Positions 51,209 to 62,415 of a stretch of 64,000 nucleotides of DNA are shown one piece after another. This DNA is from Streptomyces asiaticus. Lineage in GTDB: Bacteria; Actinomycetota; Actinomycetes; Streptomycetales; Streptomycetaceae. Position 1 is the first letter of the stretch. Each line of letters starts with the position of its first letter. The notes under the pieces were generated by a model that had not been told where the DNA came from, ran no database searches, and worked only from the letters and a program-made list of their open reading frames with translations. The stretch lies in contig NZ_JAGSHX010000006.1 in the NCBI RefSeq assembly GCF_018138715.1, positions 4,216,001 through 4,280,000 of the forward strand, written 5' to 3'. The translations under genes were made by a program, and so were the position numbers.

Positions 51209-52366
51209 ATGATCCGTTTCGAGCATGTCACCAAGCGCTACGCCGATGGCACGACGGCCGTGGACGACCTCTCCTTCGAGGTGTCGGAGGGCGAGCTGGT
51301 CACCCTCGTCGGCCCCTCGGGCTGCGGCAAGACGACGACGATGAAGATGGTGAACCGGCTCATCGAGCCGACATCGGGGCGGATCCTGGTGGACGGCGAG
51401 GACATCGCCGAGGCGGATCCGGTCGCCCTGCGCCGCCGTATCGGCTATGTCATCCAGCAGGTCGGGCTCTTCCCGCACAAGACCGTGCTGGAGAACACCT
51501 CGACCGTGCCGCATCTGCTGGGCTGGCAGCGGAAGAAGGGGCGGGAGCGCGCCGCCGAGCTGCTGGACCTGGTCGGCCTCGACCCGTCCGTCTACGGCGA
51601 CCGCTACCCCGACCAGCTCTCCGGCGGTCAGCGGCAGCGCGTCGGCGTGGCCCGCGCGCTGGCCGCGGACCCGCCGGTGCTGCTGATGGACGAGCCGTTC
51701 GGCGCGGTCGACCCGGTCGTCCGCGAGCATCTCCAGACCGAATTCCTGCGACTTCAGTCACAGGTGCGCAAGACCGTGCTCTTCGTCACCCATGACATCG
51801 AGGAGGCGGTCCGGCTCGGGGACCGCATCGCGGTCTACGGCTCGGGGCGGATCGAGCAGTTCGACACCCCGGCCACGGTGCTGGGCGCGCCCGCCACCCC
51901 GTATGTGGCCGACTTCGTCGGCGCGGACCGGGGGCTGAAGCGGCTGTCGGTCACCCCCATCGAGCCCGGCGACCTCACCCAGCCGCCCGTGGTCCACCTG
52001 GACGACCCGCTCTCCAAGGCAGCCGCCAAGCTGGCCGCGGAGGGGGCGCGCTGGGCCGTCGTCCTGGACGACGCGGAGCGGCTGCACGGCTGGATCCCGG
52101 CGGAGGCGGCCGACAGCGCGCGGGGGACCGTACGGGACCACGCGCGCCGGATGGAGGCGTGGCTGCCGGTGGGGGCGCCGCTCAAGCAGGCGTTCAGCAC
52201 GATGCTCCAGCACGACGCGGGCTGGATCGCGGTGCTGGACGAGGACCGCTTCCTCGGCGTCCTCACCCCGGCCCGGCTCCACGAGGCCCTGCGCCGCTCG
52301 ATCGACGCCGATGCGGGCGGCATCGCCCGCGGCGAGGTCCAGCTCCAGACCGTCGCCGACGTATAG
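51209..52366 (+). CDS. OpuC-type ABC transporter ATPase with CBS domains
   Basis: 385 residues. Nucleotide-binding domain: LVTLVGPSGCGKTTTMKMVN (Walker A), IQQVGLFPHKTVLENTSTVP (Q-loop), DQLSGGQRQRVGVARALAAD (signature) and PVLLMDEPFGAVDPVVREHL (Walker B), then LFVTHDIEEAVRLGDRIAVY (H-loop). The C-terminal 130 residues hold two CBS-like modules (WAVVLDDAERLHGWIPAEAA, GWIAVLDEDRFLGVLTPARL), which in OpuA/OpuC sense ionic strength. It powers import through the divergently encoded permeases. GGGGAG precedes the ATG at a short distance. Confidence 0.93.
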   Translation: MIRFEHVTKRYADGTTAVDDLSFEVSEGELVTLVGPSGCGKTTTMKMVNRLIEPTSGRILVDGEDIAEADPVALRRRIGYVIQQVGLFPHKTVLENTSTVPHLLGWQRKKGRERAAELLDLVGLDPSVYGDRYPDQLSGGQRQRVGVARALAADPPVLLMDEPFGAVDPVVREHLQTEFLRLQSQVRKTVLFVTHDIEEAVRLGDRIAVYGSGRIEQFDTPATVLGAPATPYVADFVGADRGLKRLSVTPIEPGDLTQPPVVHLDDPLSKAAAKLAAEGARWAVVLDDAERLHGWIPAEAADSARGTVRDHARRMEAWLPVGAPLKQAFSTMLQHDAGWIAVLDEDRFLGVLTPARLHEALRRSIDADAGGIARGEVQLQTVADV

Positions 52367-52439
52367 GTCACCGGGGCTCCCCACGACGGCGCCGCAGCCG
52401 ATCGACGGCGGCAGCTCAGCACAACTTCCAGCGGAACGC

Positions 52440-53573
52440 TCAGCGGTCGGCGAGACGGCCGCCGAGCCACTCCAGGGCGGCCGGGACCTCCCGCTTCCAC
52501 GTGTTGAAGTTGTGGCCGCCGGTGCTCAGGATGATCGACGAGATCCGGGTCGGCTCCCCGCGCCGGTTGAGCCGCTTCACCTTGTTCACGAAGCGCACGG
52601 TGTCCTTGTAGTTCTGCTCCCCGTGCTCGCTGCTGGACACCAGCAGCGAGACCGGCGGCGCCGGCTTGTGGTCCAGCCGCCACATCAGGTCGTTCTCCCG
52701 CTCCAGCCGCTCGCTGCCGCCGAAGAGATCGCCCGTGGTCGCGTCGATCGGGGCCTGGTACGAGGGGGAGAGCCCGGCCGCCGCCGAGAAGGCGTCGGGG
52801 TGGCGCATCGCCATCTTCAGGGCGCAGTAGCCGCCGGTGGAATTTCCGATGACGCCCCAGTTACGGGCTCGCTTGCCCACGCGGTAGTGGTCGGCCACCG
52901 CCTTGGGCAGGTCCTTGGTGAAGAACGTCTCGGTCCGCGGCCCGCCCGGCACGTCCACGCACTCGGTGTCGCGCGGCGGCGCGACCGTCGGCCGCATCAT
53001 CACCAGGACGAGGGGCTGCATCCTCCCCGTTTTGACCAGCTTGTGCGAGTGCTGTGGATACTTCAGGCCATTGATGAGCGCCTCGGTGGTGCCCGGATAC
53101 CCGGTCAGCACGAGCGCGGCGGGGAAGGTCCGCCGGGCGTACTCGGGCCGGAAGTACTCCGGCGGCAGATAGATGTACGCCGGGCTCGCGATCCCGGAGA
53201 CCGGCCCCTGGATCTTCACCTTCTCGATGCGTCCGGCGATCCTGGGCGCGGAGCCGCCGTCCATGGCCAGGTGGCGGGTCTCGGTGACGCGCACCCGGGT
53301 GCCCGGGGTGTCATGGTCCACCACGACACCCGGCTCGTCCTGCGTACCGAGAAGGTCGGACCAGGATCCGTAGAATCCGAAGGACTGATTGGCGAACAGT
53401 CCGAACGCCATGAACACGGACAGCTGCGTGCCCAGTAGCATGCCGAACCGGCCGAGCACGGGAGCCACGCCGCGCCCGGCCAGCCGGGGCCACAGCCATA
53501 TCGTGGCCGCGAACAGCAGCAACGCCGCGACGGCTGCCGCGATCACGATGTTGTTGCTCGTGAGACCCATCAC
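52440..53573 (-). CDS. Membrane-anchored esterase (antigen 85/esterase D-like alpha/beta hydrolase)
   Basis: 377 residues. Two membrane segments (NIVIAAAVAALLLFAATIWL and GRFGMLLGTQLSVFMAFGLF) are followed by an extracytoplasmic alpha/beta hydrolase domain: YIYLPPEYFRPEYARRTFPA, LVLTGYPGTTEALINGLKYP, nucleophile Ser in WGVIGNSTGGYCALKMAMRH, then the His in ILSTGGHNFNTWKREVPAAL. Relatives act on cell-envelope lipids or acyl esters. The start is GTG or the ATG next to it. It is divergent from the MprF/LysX-like gene, which suggests a shared envelope role. Confidence 0.85.
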   Translation of the reverse strand: MMGLTSNNIVIAAAVAALLLFAATIWLWPRLAGRGVAPVLGRFGMLLGTQLSVFMAFGLFANQSFGFYGSWSDLLGTQDEPGVVVDHDTPGTRVRVTETRHLAMDGGSAPRIAGRIEKVKIQGPVSGIASPAYIYLPPEYFRPEYARRTFPAALVLTGYPGTTEALINGLKYPQHSHKLVKTGRMQPLVLVMMRPTVAPPRDTECVDVPGGPRTETFFTKDLPKAVADHYRVGKRARNWGVIGNSTGGYCALKMAMRHPDAFSAAAGLSPSYQAPIDATTGDLFGGSERLERENDLMWRLDHKPAPPVSLLVSSSEHGEQNYKDTVRFVNKVKRLNRRGEPTRISSIILSTGGHNFNTWKREVPAALEWLGGRLADR

Positions 53574-53737
53574 TATCTTTCTGCCGGGCGGCCGGCCCCC
53601 CCGTGCCGCCGGGGGAACCTCCCAGTCGGGCTGGGAGTGAACCCCGCTCCTTCAAACGCCGTCTTACTGGGCACAAATCGTGCGGATGCAGCGCAACAGA
53701 ACCGAAGATCCTCTTGACCGAAGCGACGGGAATACAG

Positions 53738-55570
53738 ATGTCTGACAGTCAAGATGCCGAAACTTCCGGGAAGGTTCCCACCCGGATACGGCGCCTGCCA
53801 CGCGGCCCCAGGCCGGAGGCGGTGCCCACCGGCGTCGGCACCGCGTGCATGCTGATCGGGCTGATGGACATCGTCTTCCCCCGGCTGCGGCACAGCAGGG
53901 TGCACGCGCTGGCCGAGCTGCTGCCGGGCGCCGTGAGCTCCCTGGCGGCCGCCGCCTCGATCGTGGTCGGTCTGCTGCTGCTGATGCTGGCCCACGGCCT
54001 CAAACGGCGTAAGCGGCGGGCCTGGGTCGCGGCCGTGGGGCTGCTGCCGGTCGGCGCCGCCGCACAGCTGCTCTACCGGCACTCGGTCATCGGTATGGTC
54101 CTCTCCCTCGTGCTGATGGGGGTGCTGATCCGCTACCGCGCCGAGTTCGCGGCGCTGCCTGACCCCCGCAGCCGCTGGATGGCGCTGGCCAACTTCGTGG
54201 GTATGGGCGCGGTCAGCGTCACCCTGGGGCTGCTCATCGTCCGGTCCCATCCGGACACCATCGAAGGAAGCCCATCGCTCGGCGAGCAGCTGGAGCACGT
54301 CCTGTGGGGCCTGTTCGGCTTCGAGGGGCCGGTCGACTACCGCCATGGCGCGGACTACACCGTCGGCTACTCCCTCGGCGCCCTGGGCCTGCTGACCGTG
54401 GCCACCACCGCCTATCTCGCCTTCCGCCCCGAGCACCCCGCCGCCCGCCTCACCCCCGAGGACGAGGAGCGGCTGCGGGGCCTGCTCACCGCCCACGGGC
54501 GCCGCGACTCGCTCGGCCACTTCGCGCTCCGCCGCGACAAGGCCGTGGTCTTCTCCCCCACCGGCAAGGCCGCGGTCTGCTACCGGGTGGTCTCCGGGGT
54601 GATGCTGGCCAGCGGCGACCCGGTCGGCGACGTGGAGGCGTGGCCCGGCGCGATCGCCCGCTTCATGGAGGAGGCGCGGGCCCACTCCTGGACCCCGGCG
54701 GTGATGGGGTGCAGCGAGACCGGTGGCGAGGTGTGGACCCGCGAGACCGGCCTGGACGCCCTGGAGCTCGGCGACGAGGCCATCGTCGATGTGGCGGACT
54801 TCACCCTCTCCGGGCGCGCCATGCGCAATGTGCGCCAGATGGTCAAGCGCATCGAGCGGGCCGGGTACCAGACCCGGGTGCGGCGCGCCGCCGAGCTGAG
54901 CCCCGAGGAGCTCGAGGCCATCCGGCGCGCCGCCGCCGACTGGCGGGGCACCGACACCGAGCGCGGCTTCTCGATGGCGCTGGGCCGGATCGGTGACCCG
55001 GCGGACGGGGACGCGGTCATCGCCACCGCCCACAAGGCCGCCGACGAGGGCGCGCAGGAGGGCCCGTACGGGGATCTCAAGGCCGTACTGCACTTCGTGC
55101 CGTGGGGCCGGGACGGGATGTCGCTGGAGCTGATGCGGCGCGACCGCAGCGCCGACCCGGGCATGAACGAGCTGCTGATCGTGGCCGCGCTGCGGGCCGC
55201 CCCCGAGCTGGGCGTGGAGCGGGTGTCGCTGAACTTCGCGATGTTCCGCTCGGCGCTGGCGCGCGGCGAGAAGCTGGGCGCGGGCCCGGTGCTGCGCGGC
55301 TGGCGGGCGCTGCTGGTGTTCCTCTCCCGCTGGTTCCAGATCGAGTCGCTGTACAAGTTCAACGCGAAGTTCCAGCCGCGCTGGGAGCCGCGTTTCGTGG
55401 TCTTCCGCAACACCCGCGACCTGCCCCGGATCGGCCTGGCCGCGATGCAGGCCGAGGGGTTCGTCTCGCTCGCCCTGCCCCGGCTGCTGCGCCGCGGACG
55501 CCGCCCCGAGCCCCGGCCCTGCGCCCATCGGCACCTGTCCGAGGGCCGGAAGCTCCAGCAGGCGGCCTGA
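53738..55570 (+). CDS. MprF/LysX-like phosphatidylglycerol aminoacyl-transferase family membrane protein
   Basis: 610 residues. Five or six membrane segments in the first 250 residues (GTACMLIGLMDIVFPRL to YSLGALGLLTVATTAYLAFR), then the cytoplasmic DUF2156 domain (GHFALRRDKAVVFSPTGKAA, VMLASGDPVGDVEAWPGAIA, MRNVRQMVKRIERAGYQTRV, FVPWGRDGMSLELMRRDRSA, ELGVERVSLNFAMFRSALAR). Such enzymes transfer an aminoacyl group from tRNA to lipid, changing surface charge and peptide resistance. There is no lysyl-tRNA synthetase domain as in mycobacterial LysX. From memory the S. coelicolor counterpart belongs to the sigma-E envelope-stress regulon. A CTCCCAG-N5-CTGGGAG inverted repeat lies 100 bases upstream. 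Confidence 0.88.
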   Translation: MSDSQDAETSGKVPTRIRRLPRGPRPEAVPTGVGTACMLIGLMDIVFPRLRHSRVHALAELLPGAVSSLAAAASIVVGLLLLMLAHGLKRRKRRAWVAAVGLLPVGAAAQLLYRHSVIGMVLSLVLMGVLIRYRAEFAALPDPRSRWMALANFVGMGAVSVTLGLLIVRSHPDTIEGSPSLGEQLEHVLWGLFGFEGPVDYRHGADYTVGYSLGALGLLTVATTAYLAFRPEHPAARLTPEDEERLRGLLTAHGRRDSLGHFALRRDKAVVFSPTGKAAVCYRVVSGVMLASGDPVGDVEAWPGAIARFMEEARAHSWTPAVMGCSETGGEVWTRETGLDALELGDEAIVDVADFTLSGRAMRNVRQMVKRIERAGYQTRVRRAAELSPEELEAIRRAAADWRGTDTERGFSMALGRIGDPADGDAVIATAHKAADEGAQEGPYGDLKAVLHFVPWGRDGMSLELMRRDRSADPGMNELLIVAALRAAPELGVERVSLNFAMFRSALARGEKLGAGPVLRGWRALLVFLSRWFQIESLYKFNAKFQPRWEPRFVVFRNTRDLPRIGLAAMQAEGFVSLALPRLLRRGRRPEPRPCAHRHLSEGRKLQQAA

Positions 55571-55586
55571 TCCAGAACGCGCCTCC

Positions 55587-55640
55587 AGGCCCTGTCCGGT
55601 GGATCTTCGTGGGCCCGCGTAGATCCGCCGGACAGGGCCT
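55587..55640. repeat. Long hairpin with 20-base arms, terminator or MITE-like element
   Basis: AGGCCCTGTCCGGTGGATCT pairs with a complementary 20-base arm (one G-T position) across a 14-base loop, between the MprF-like stop and folP. The sequence resembles the ends of small dispersed elements seen between streptomycete genes. It would terminate transcription in either direction. Confidence 0.75.
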
Positions 55641-55657
55641 ACGCCTAGGCTGGGCAC

Positions 55658-56536
55658 ATGAGCACGTTGCATGGGCGGGGCCGGGTGGCCGGACTGCCGG
55701 AGTGGGACCGGTGCGCGGTGATGGGCGTGGTGAACGTCACGCCCGACTCCTTCTCCGACGGCGGGAAGTGGTTCGACACCGATCTGGCCGTCAAGCACGG
55801 TCTCGATCTGGTCGCCGCCGGGGCCGACCTGGTGGACGTCGGCGGCGAGTCGACCCGGCCCGGCGCGGCGCGCGTCGACGAGGCCGAGGAGCTGCGCCGG
55901 GTGATCCCGGTGGTCCGGGAGCTGGCCGCGGCCGGGGCCGTGATCAGCGTGGACACCATGCGGGCCGCGGTGGCCGAACGGGCCGTGGAAGCCGGGGCCC
56001 GGCTGGTCAACGATGTCAGCGGCGGCGGTGCCGACCCCGCGATGGTGCCCATGGTGGCCGCGGCGGGGGTGCCGTTCGTGGTGATGCACTGGCGCGGCCA
56101 GTCGATCGACATGAACAACCGGGCGGTGTACGCGGACGTGGTCGGCGAGGTCGTCACCGAGCTGCGCACCGGCCTGGAGCGGGCGGTCGCGGGCGGTGTC
56201 GACCCGGAGCGGATCGTGGTCGACCCGGGGCTGGGCTTCGCCAAGGACGCCGGGCACGACCTGGCGCTGGTGGCCCATCTGTCCGCGCTGCGGGAGCTGG
56301 GCCGGCCGCTGCTGGTGGCGGCCTCCCGCAAGCGGTTCCTGGGGCGCGTCCTGGCCGGTGACGGGGGCAGCCCGCCGCCCGCCCGGGAGCGGGACGCCGC
56401 CACGGCGGCGGTCACCGCGCTCGCGGCGCGCGAGGGCGCCTGGGCCGTCCGGGTGCACGAGGTACGGGCCAGCGCGGACGCGGTGCGCGTGGCGCGGGCC
56501 ATCGAAGCGGCCGAGACCACGGCGGGAGCGCTGTGA
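55658..56536 (+). CDS. folP: Dihydropteroate synthase FolP
   Basis: Joins dihydropterin pyrophosphate with p-aminobenzoate. 292 residues, a TIM barrel with VMGVVNVTPDSFSDGGKWFD, LVDVGGESTRPGAARVDEAE, VISVDTMRAAVAERAVEAGA, LVNDVSGGGADPAMVPMVAA, RIVVDPGLGFAKDAGHDLAL and LLVAASRKRFLGRVLAGD. The sulfonamide-contact loops look normal. The ATG is 17 bases after the hairpin; the downstream gene overlaps by GTGA. Confidence 0.96.
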   Translation: MSTLHGRGRVAGLPEWDRCAVMGVVNVTPDSFSDGGKWFDTDLAVKHGLDLVAAGADLVDVGGESTRPGAARVDEAEELRRVIPVVRELAAAGAVISVDTMRAAVAERAVEAGARLVNDVSGGGADPAMVPMVAAAGVPFVVMHWRGQSIDMNNRAVYADVVGEVVTELRTGLERAVAGGVDPERIVVDPGLGFAKDAGHDLALVAHLSALRELGRPLLVAASRKRFLGRVLAGDGGSPPPARERDAATAAVTALAAREGAWAVRVHEVRASADAVRVARAIEAAETTAGAL

Positions 56537-57018
56537 CTTCCCTTACGGACAACGAGCGTGTGGCGCTGGTGAACACCGCGCTGTACGACGCCATGGAGCA
56601 GGGCGACCACGCCACGCTACAGCGGCTCTGGCTGGACTCCCCCGACACCGAGGTGTCCTGTGTCCACCCGGGCTGGCCGGTGCTGCGCGGCCGGGGCGAG
56701 GTGCTCCGCTCCTACGCGCTGATCATGGCCAACACGGACTACATCCAGTTCTTCCTGACGGATGTCGAGGTGTCGGTGATGGCCGACACCGCCATGGTGA
56801 CCTGCACCGAGAACATCCTCAGCGGCGCCCCCGCGGAGGAGGAGGGCCAGCTCGGCCCGCTGGTGGGCCAGCTGGTCGTGGCCACGAACGTGTTCCGCCG
56901 GACGGAGGACGGCTGGAAGGTCTGGGCGCACCACGGCTCCCCGGTGCTCGCGGAGAGCGACGACGAGGAGCCGGGCGGCCCCGAAGGCCCGGCCGACGAC
57001 GGACTGCTGCCGGGCTGA
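56533..57018 (+). CDS. NTF2-like / SnoaL-fold protein
   Basis: A 161-residue cone-shaped alpha+beta barrel protein: LVNTALYDAMEQGDHATLQR, LWLDSPDTEVSCVHPGWPVL, RGRGEVLRSYALIMANTDYI, VFRRTEDGWKVWAHHGSPVL. Small proteins of this fold bind or isomerise small molecules. The GTG start overlaps the folP stop, a conserved linkage that suggests a folate-related or accessory role, unproven. Confidence 0.88.
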   Translation: MTSLTDNERVALVNTALYDAMEQGDHATLQRLWLDSPDTEVSCVHPGWPVLRGRGEVLRSYALIMANTDYIQFFLTDVEVSVMADTAMVTCTENILSGAPAEEEGQLGPLVGQLVVATNVFRRTEDGWKVWAHHGSPVLAESDDEEPGGPEGPADDGLLPG

Positions 57019-57221
57019 GCCCACCCTGTTCGAGCTGCGCGAGGTGGGGGTAGGAGGCTGTGGCGCGGAGCGTCGGCAGCCGGCGCCGCCCACCCCATGG
57101 GCGAGTGCCGCCGGAGCTCGCAGGTAGATTCGAGGCAGGTACCCCCGCATACGGCAGGGGACGGGTGGTGCGTTCCGGATGGGACGTGCCCGCGTACCGA
57201 CGACCAGCAGGAGTGGTTCAG

Positions 57222-57581
57222 GTGGATCGTGTCGCGCTGCGCGGCCTGAGGGCTCGCGGGCACCACGGTGTGCTGCCCCATGAGCGCGAGGAGGGCCAGG
57301 ACTTCGTCGTGGACCTCGTGCTCGGCCTGGACACTCGTCCCGCCGCGGCCGACGACGACCTCGGCAGGACCGTCCACTACGGCGTGGTGGCGGAGGAGGT
57401 CGTGGAGGTGGTTCGGGGTGAGCCGGTCGATCTGATCGAGACGCTGGCCGAACGGATCGCGGACCGGTGCCTCGAGCACGACGTGGTGCGGGAGGTCGAA
57501 GTCGTGGTGCACAAGCCGCAGGCCCCGATCACCGTGCCCTTTGACGACGTGACCATCACCATCACCCGGAGCCGAGTATGA
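57222..57581 (+). CDS. folB: Dihydroneopterin aldolase FolB
   Basis: 119 residues; cleaves dihydroneopterin to hydroxymethyl-dihydropterin and glycolaldehyde. DRVALRGLRARGHHGVLPHE (with the catalytic Glu), DFVVDLVLGLDTRPAAADDD, TVHYGVVAEEVVEVVRGEPV and VHKPQAPITVPFDDVTITIT. The GTG start is supported by AGGAG about nine bases upstream; the frame is open further upstream in a 203-base gap without gene features. Its stop overlaps folK (ATGA). Confidence 0.95.
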   Translation: MDRVALRGLRARGHHGVLPHEREEGQDFVVDLVLGLDTRPAAADDDLGRTVHYGVVAEEVVEVVRGEPVDLIETLAERIADRCLEHDVVREVEVVVHKPQAPITVPFDDVTITITRSRV

Positions 57582-58171
57582 GCAGCAGCGACCCGACCGT
57601 GCAGCCCGTTCCCACCTCCGTGGTGGAGCAGGTGGACGCCGCCGATGTGACGTTGAGCAACCCCAAACGGGCGGTGATCTCGCTCGGCAGCAACCTGGGC
57701 AACCGCCTGGAGACCCTCCAGGGCGCGATCGACGCGCTGGAGGACACCCCGGGCCTGCGGGTCAAGGCCGTGTCGCCGGTGTACGAGACCGATCCGTGGG
57801 GCGTGGAGCCCGGCACCCAGGCCACGTACTTCAACGCGGTGGTGCTGATCAAGACGACGCTGCCGCCGTCCTCGCTGCTGGAGCGCGGCCACGCGATCGA
57901 GGAGGCGTTCGAGCGGGTGCGGGACGAGCGCTGGGGCCCGCGCACCATCGACGTGGACATCGTGGCGTACCAGGACGTGGTCTCCGACGACCCGCAGCTG
58001 ACCCTGCCGCATCCGCGCGCCCATGAGCGCGCCTTCGTCCTGGTGCCGTGGAACGACGTGGATCCGCAGGCCGAGGTACCCGGGCGCGGGACGGTCGCGG
58101 GGCTGCTGGCGGCGGTGGGCCAGGACGGGGTCCGGGTCCGGGTCGATCTGGAACTGCGACTGCCCGAGTAG
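57578..58171 (+). CDS. folK: HPPK, 6-hydroxymethyl-7,8-dihydropterin pyrophosphokinase FolK
   Basis: 197 residues; transfers pyrophosphate from ATP to the pterin, feeding FolP. AVISLGSNLGNRLETLQGAI at the start of the fold, YETDPWGVEPGTQATYFNAV, and the metal/ATP signature ERWGPRTIDVDIVAYQDVVS with LPHPRAHERAFVLVPWNDVD. About 25 residues precede the core. Coupled to folB. Confidence 0.96.
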   Translation: MSSSDPTVQPVPTSVVEQVDAADVTLSNPKRAVISLGSNLGNRLETLQGAIDALEDTPGLRVKAVSPVYETDPWGVEPGTQATYFNAVVLIKTTLPPSSLLERGHAIEEAFERVRDERWGPRTIDVDIVAYQDVVSDDPQLTLPHPRAHERAFVLVPWNDVDPQAEVPGRGTVAGLLAAVGQDGVRVRVDLELRLPE

Positions 58172-58233
58172 ACGTTGATCCGGATAGGTTCCGGGAGACG
58201 CTGGCACGTACTGGATTGAGGGGCGACCGCTCG

Positions 58234-58731
58234 GTGAAGCAACTTCGGATCGGGGTGCTGGTCGGGCTGTTCGCCGTGGCCGGTGTGGTGTCGTGGGCGG
58301 GCGCCCGGCTGTGGGACACCTTCGGGTCGCTGCCGAGCGTCCCGGTGGCCGCGCCGATCGTGCTGGCCCTGATCGCGGTCGTGCTGGCCGCCACCGCGCT
58401 GTCGCTGCGGGCCCGGCTGCGCGCCCAGCGGGAGCGGCAGCCCGACGCCAAGGGCGTGGACCCGATGGTGGCCGCCCGTGCGGTGGTCTTCGGGCAGGCC
58501 AGCGCGCTGGTGGCGGCGCTGATCGCGGGGATGTACGGCGGGGTGGGCGTCTTCCTGGCCATGGAGCAGCTCGATGTGCCCGCCCGCCGCGATCAGGCGC
58601 TCTACGCCGGGGGCTCGGTCCTGGCGGGCGCGGGAGTGGTGGCGGCCGCGTTCTTCCTGGAGCGGGTGCTCAAGCTCCCGGAGGACGACGACAACGACGG
58701 GAACGGCCCGAGCGCGGCGGCCCGCGCCTGA
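58234..58731 (+). CDS. DUF3180 membrane protein
   Basis: 165 residues with four membrane segments (QLRIGVLVGLFAVAGVVSWA, VPVAAPIVLALIAVVLAATA, VVFGQASALVAALIAGMYGG, QALYAGGSVLAGAGVVAAAF). It follows folK in the same orientation in many actinomycetes; function unknown. The GTG start has GAGGGGC upstream. Confidence 0.85.
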   Translation: MKQLRIGVLVGLFAVAGVVSWAGARLWDTFGSLPSVPVAAPIVLALIAVVLAATALSLRARLRAQRERQPDAKGVDPMVAARAVVFGQASALVAALIAGMYGGVGVFLAMEQLDVPARRDQALYAGGSVLAGAGVVAAAFFLERVLKLPEDDDNDGNGPSAAARA

Positions 58732-58786
58732 GGCGCCTGAGAGGCTGAAGCACACCGTCGTACGCGGCTGAGCCGCGCGGAGCCGC

Positions 58787-59392
58787 TCAGCGGGCCATGA
58801 TGAGGCTCATCGCCTCCGCCCGGGTGGCCGGGTCGCGCAGCTGGCCGCGGACGGCCGAGGTGAGAGTCTTGGCGCCGGGCTTGCGCACCCCGCGCATGGT
58901 CATGCACATGTGTTCGCACTCGACCACCACGATCACCCCGCGCGGTTCCAGTATCCGCATCAGGGAGTCGGCGATCTGGGTGGTCAGCCGCTCCTGGACC
59001 TGGGGGCGGCGGGCGTAGACATCGACCAGCCGGGCCAGCTTGGACAGCCCGGTGATCTTGCCGTCGTGGGACGGGATATAGCCCACATGGGCCACGCCCA
59101 CGAACGGCACCAGGTGGTGCTCGCAGGAGGACATCACCTCGATGTCCTTGACCAGCACCATCTCATCGTGGCCCAGGTCGAAGGTGGTGGTCAGGACGTC
59201 CTCGGGCTCCTGGTGCAGCCCCGCGAAGATCTCCTTGTACGCACGGGCCACCCGGCCCGGCGTCTCGCGCAGCCCCTCCCGGTCGGGGTCCTCGCCAACG
59301 GCGATCAGCAGCTCGCGGATCGCGTTCTCGGCGCGCTTCTCGTCGAACACGCCAATGGGGCTCTCGCCGTCCAGCGTCACCGGGTCGGTCAT
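58787..59392 (-). CDS. folE: GTP cyclohydrolase I FolE
   Basis: 201 residues; converts GTP to dihydroneopterin triphosphate, the first step of folate synthesis. [40 protein letters not shown], the zinc ligands in [40 protein letters not shown] and [20 protein letters not shown]. It is convergent with the DUF3180 gene, and so with the rest of the folate operon, and lies downstream of ftsH on the same strand. Confidence 0.97.
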   Translation of the reverse strand: MTDPVTLDGESPIGVFDEKRAENAIRELLIAVGEDPDREGLRETPGRVARAYKEIFAGLHQEPEDVLTTTFDLGHDEMVLVKDIEVMSSCEHHLVPFVGVAHVGYIPSHDGKITGLSKLARLVDVYARRPQVQERLTTQIADSLMRILEPRGVIVVVECEHMCMTMRGVRKPGAKTLTSAVRGQLRDPATRAEAMSLIMAR

Positions 59393-59517
59393 GGACTGCC
59401 TCGTTCCTCACATACACGCACGAACGCGAAAATGCCGCGTCCACCAGGCTAGAACCTGATGGACGCGGCATACATTCCGGGGCCCACCGGGGACGGAAGC
59501 CGCCCCCGGTGGCGGGA

Positions 59518-61560
<2,043 letters not shown>

Positions 61561-61815
61561 CCATACGGGGCGAAGCCGCCCCGTCCCTCCTGCCACAGTG
61601 AGGCACGGCAGCCCTGGAGGGGCGCCTGTGCGTGCGGTGTATTGCGGTGTATTTGCGGTGTATGAGCTGTGTAATCCTCAGTCTCGAAAAAGACTGACCT
61701 TCGGACGGTACCCCAGCATTGTCACCCGACGCCGCCGTGGACTGTTAACAAAACCGCCTTCCCCTGCTCCAACGGCGGAAAACCCCGCCAGGTTCCCAGG
61801 GGCCGGCGGCGCCCG
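61561..61815. other. hpt-ftsH intergenic region with repeats
   Basis: 255 bases without a gene. It carries three direct copies of TGCGGTGTAT (61633, 61643, 61654; 10-11-base spacing, one helical turn), and a short CAGTCT-N6-AGACTG inverted repeat at 61679-61696. The ftsH promoter is probably here; helical phasing suggests a regulator binding one DNA face. Confidence 0.55.
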
Positions 61816-62379
61816 TCAGCCGCCGTAGACGTGAGGTGCCAGGGTGCCGACGAACCGAAGGTTCCGGTACTTCTCGGCGTAGTCCAGGCCGTAGCCGACG
61901 ACGAACTCACTGGGGATGTCGAAGCCGACCCACTTCACATCGATGGCGACCTTGGCCGCCTCCGGCTTGCGCAGCAGGGTGCAGACGTTCAGCGAGGCCG
62001 GCTCGCGCGAGCCCAGGTTCGACAGCAGCCACGACAGCGTCAGTCCGGAGTCGATGATGTCCTCGACGATCAGGACGTGTTTGCCCTTGATGTCGGTGTC
62101 CAAGTCCTTCAGGATACGCACCACGCCAGAGGACTGGGTGCCCGCGCCGTAGGACGACACGGCCATCCAGTCCATGGTGACCGGCGTGGAGAGGGCACGC
62201 GCCAGATCCGCCATCACCATGACCGCGCCCTTGAGCACGCCGACGATCAGCAGATCCTTGTCCGCGTACTCCTCATCGATGGCGGCGGCCAGCTCGGCCA
62301 GCTTCGCGTTGATCTCTTGCTCGGTGATGAGGACCGACTTGAGGTCGGTGCCCATGTCCTTGTCGTCCACCCGCGCCAC
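61816..62379 (-). CDS. hpt: Hypoxanthine phosphoribosyltransferase
   Basis: 187 residues; salvages hypoxanthine and guanine with [44 protein letters not shown], the PRPP loop [20 protein letters not shown], and [24 protein letters not shown] [20 protein letters not shown] with [16 protein letters not shown] start chosen; an ATG eight codons later is an alternative. It is 36 bases downstream of tilS, usual in bacteria. Confidence 0.95.
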   Translation of the reverse strand: MARVDDKDMGTDLKSVLITEQEINAKLAELAAAIDEEYADKDLLIVGVLKGAVMVMADLARALSTPVTMDWMAVSSYGAGTQSSGVVRILKDLDTDIKGKHVLIVEDIIDSGLTLSWLLSNLGSREPASLNVCTLLRKPEAAKVAIDVKWVGFDIPSEFVVGYGLDYAEKYRNLRFVGTLAPHVYGG

Positions 62380-62415
62380 TCTCGTTCGACTACCGGCTCA
62401 ACTGGCTCGGGCGGA

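Noticed and set aside
53573..56458. A 961-codon minus-strand frame across the MprF-like and folP genes
   Set aside because: It is His/Arg/Gly/Pro-rich antisense sequence to two recognisable genes; third-position GC bias supports the plus-strand genes.
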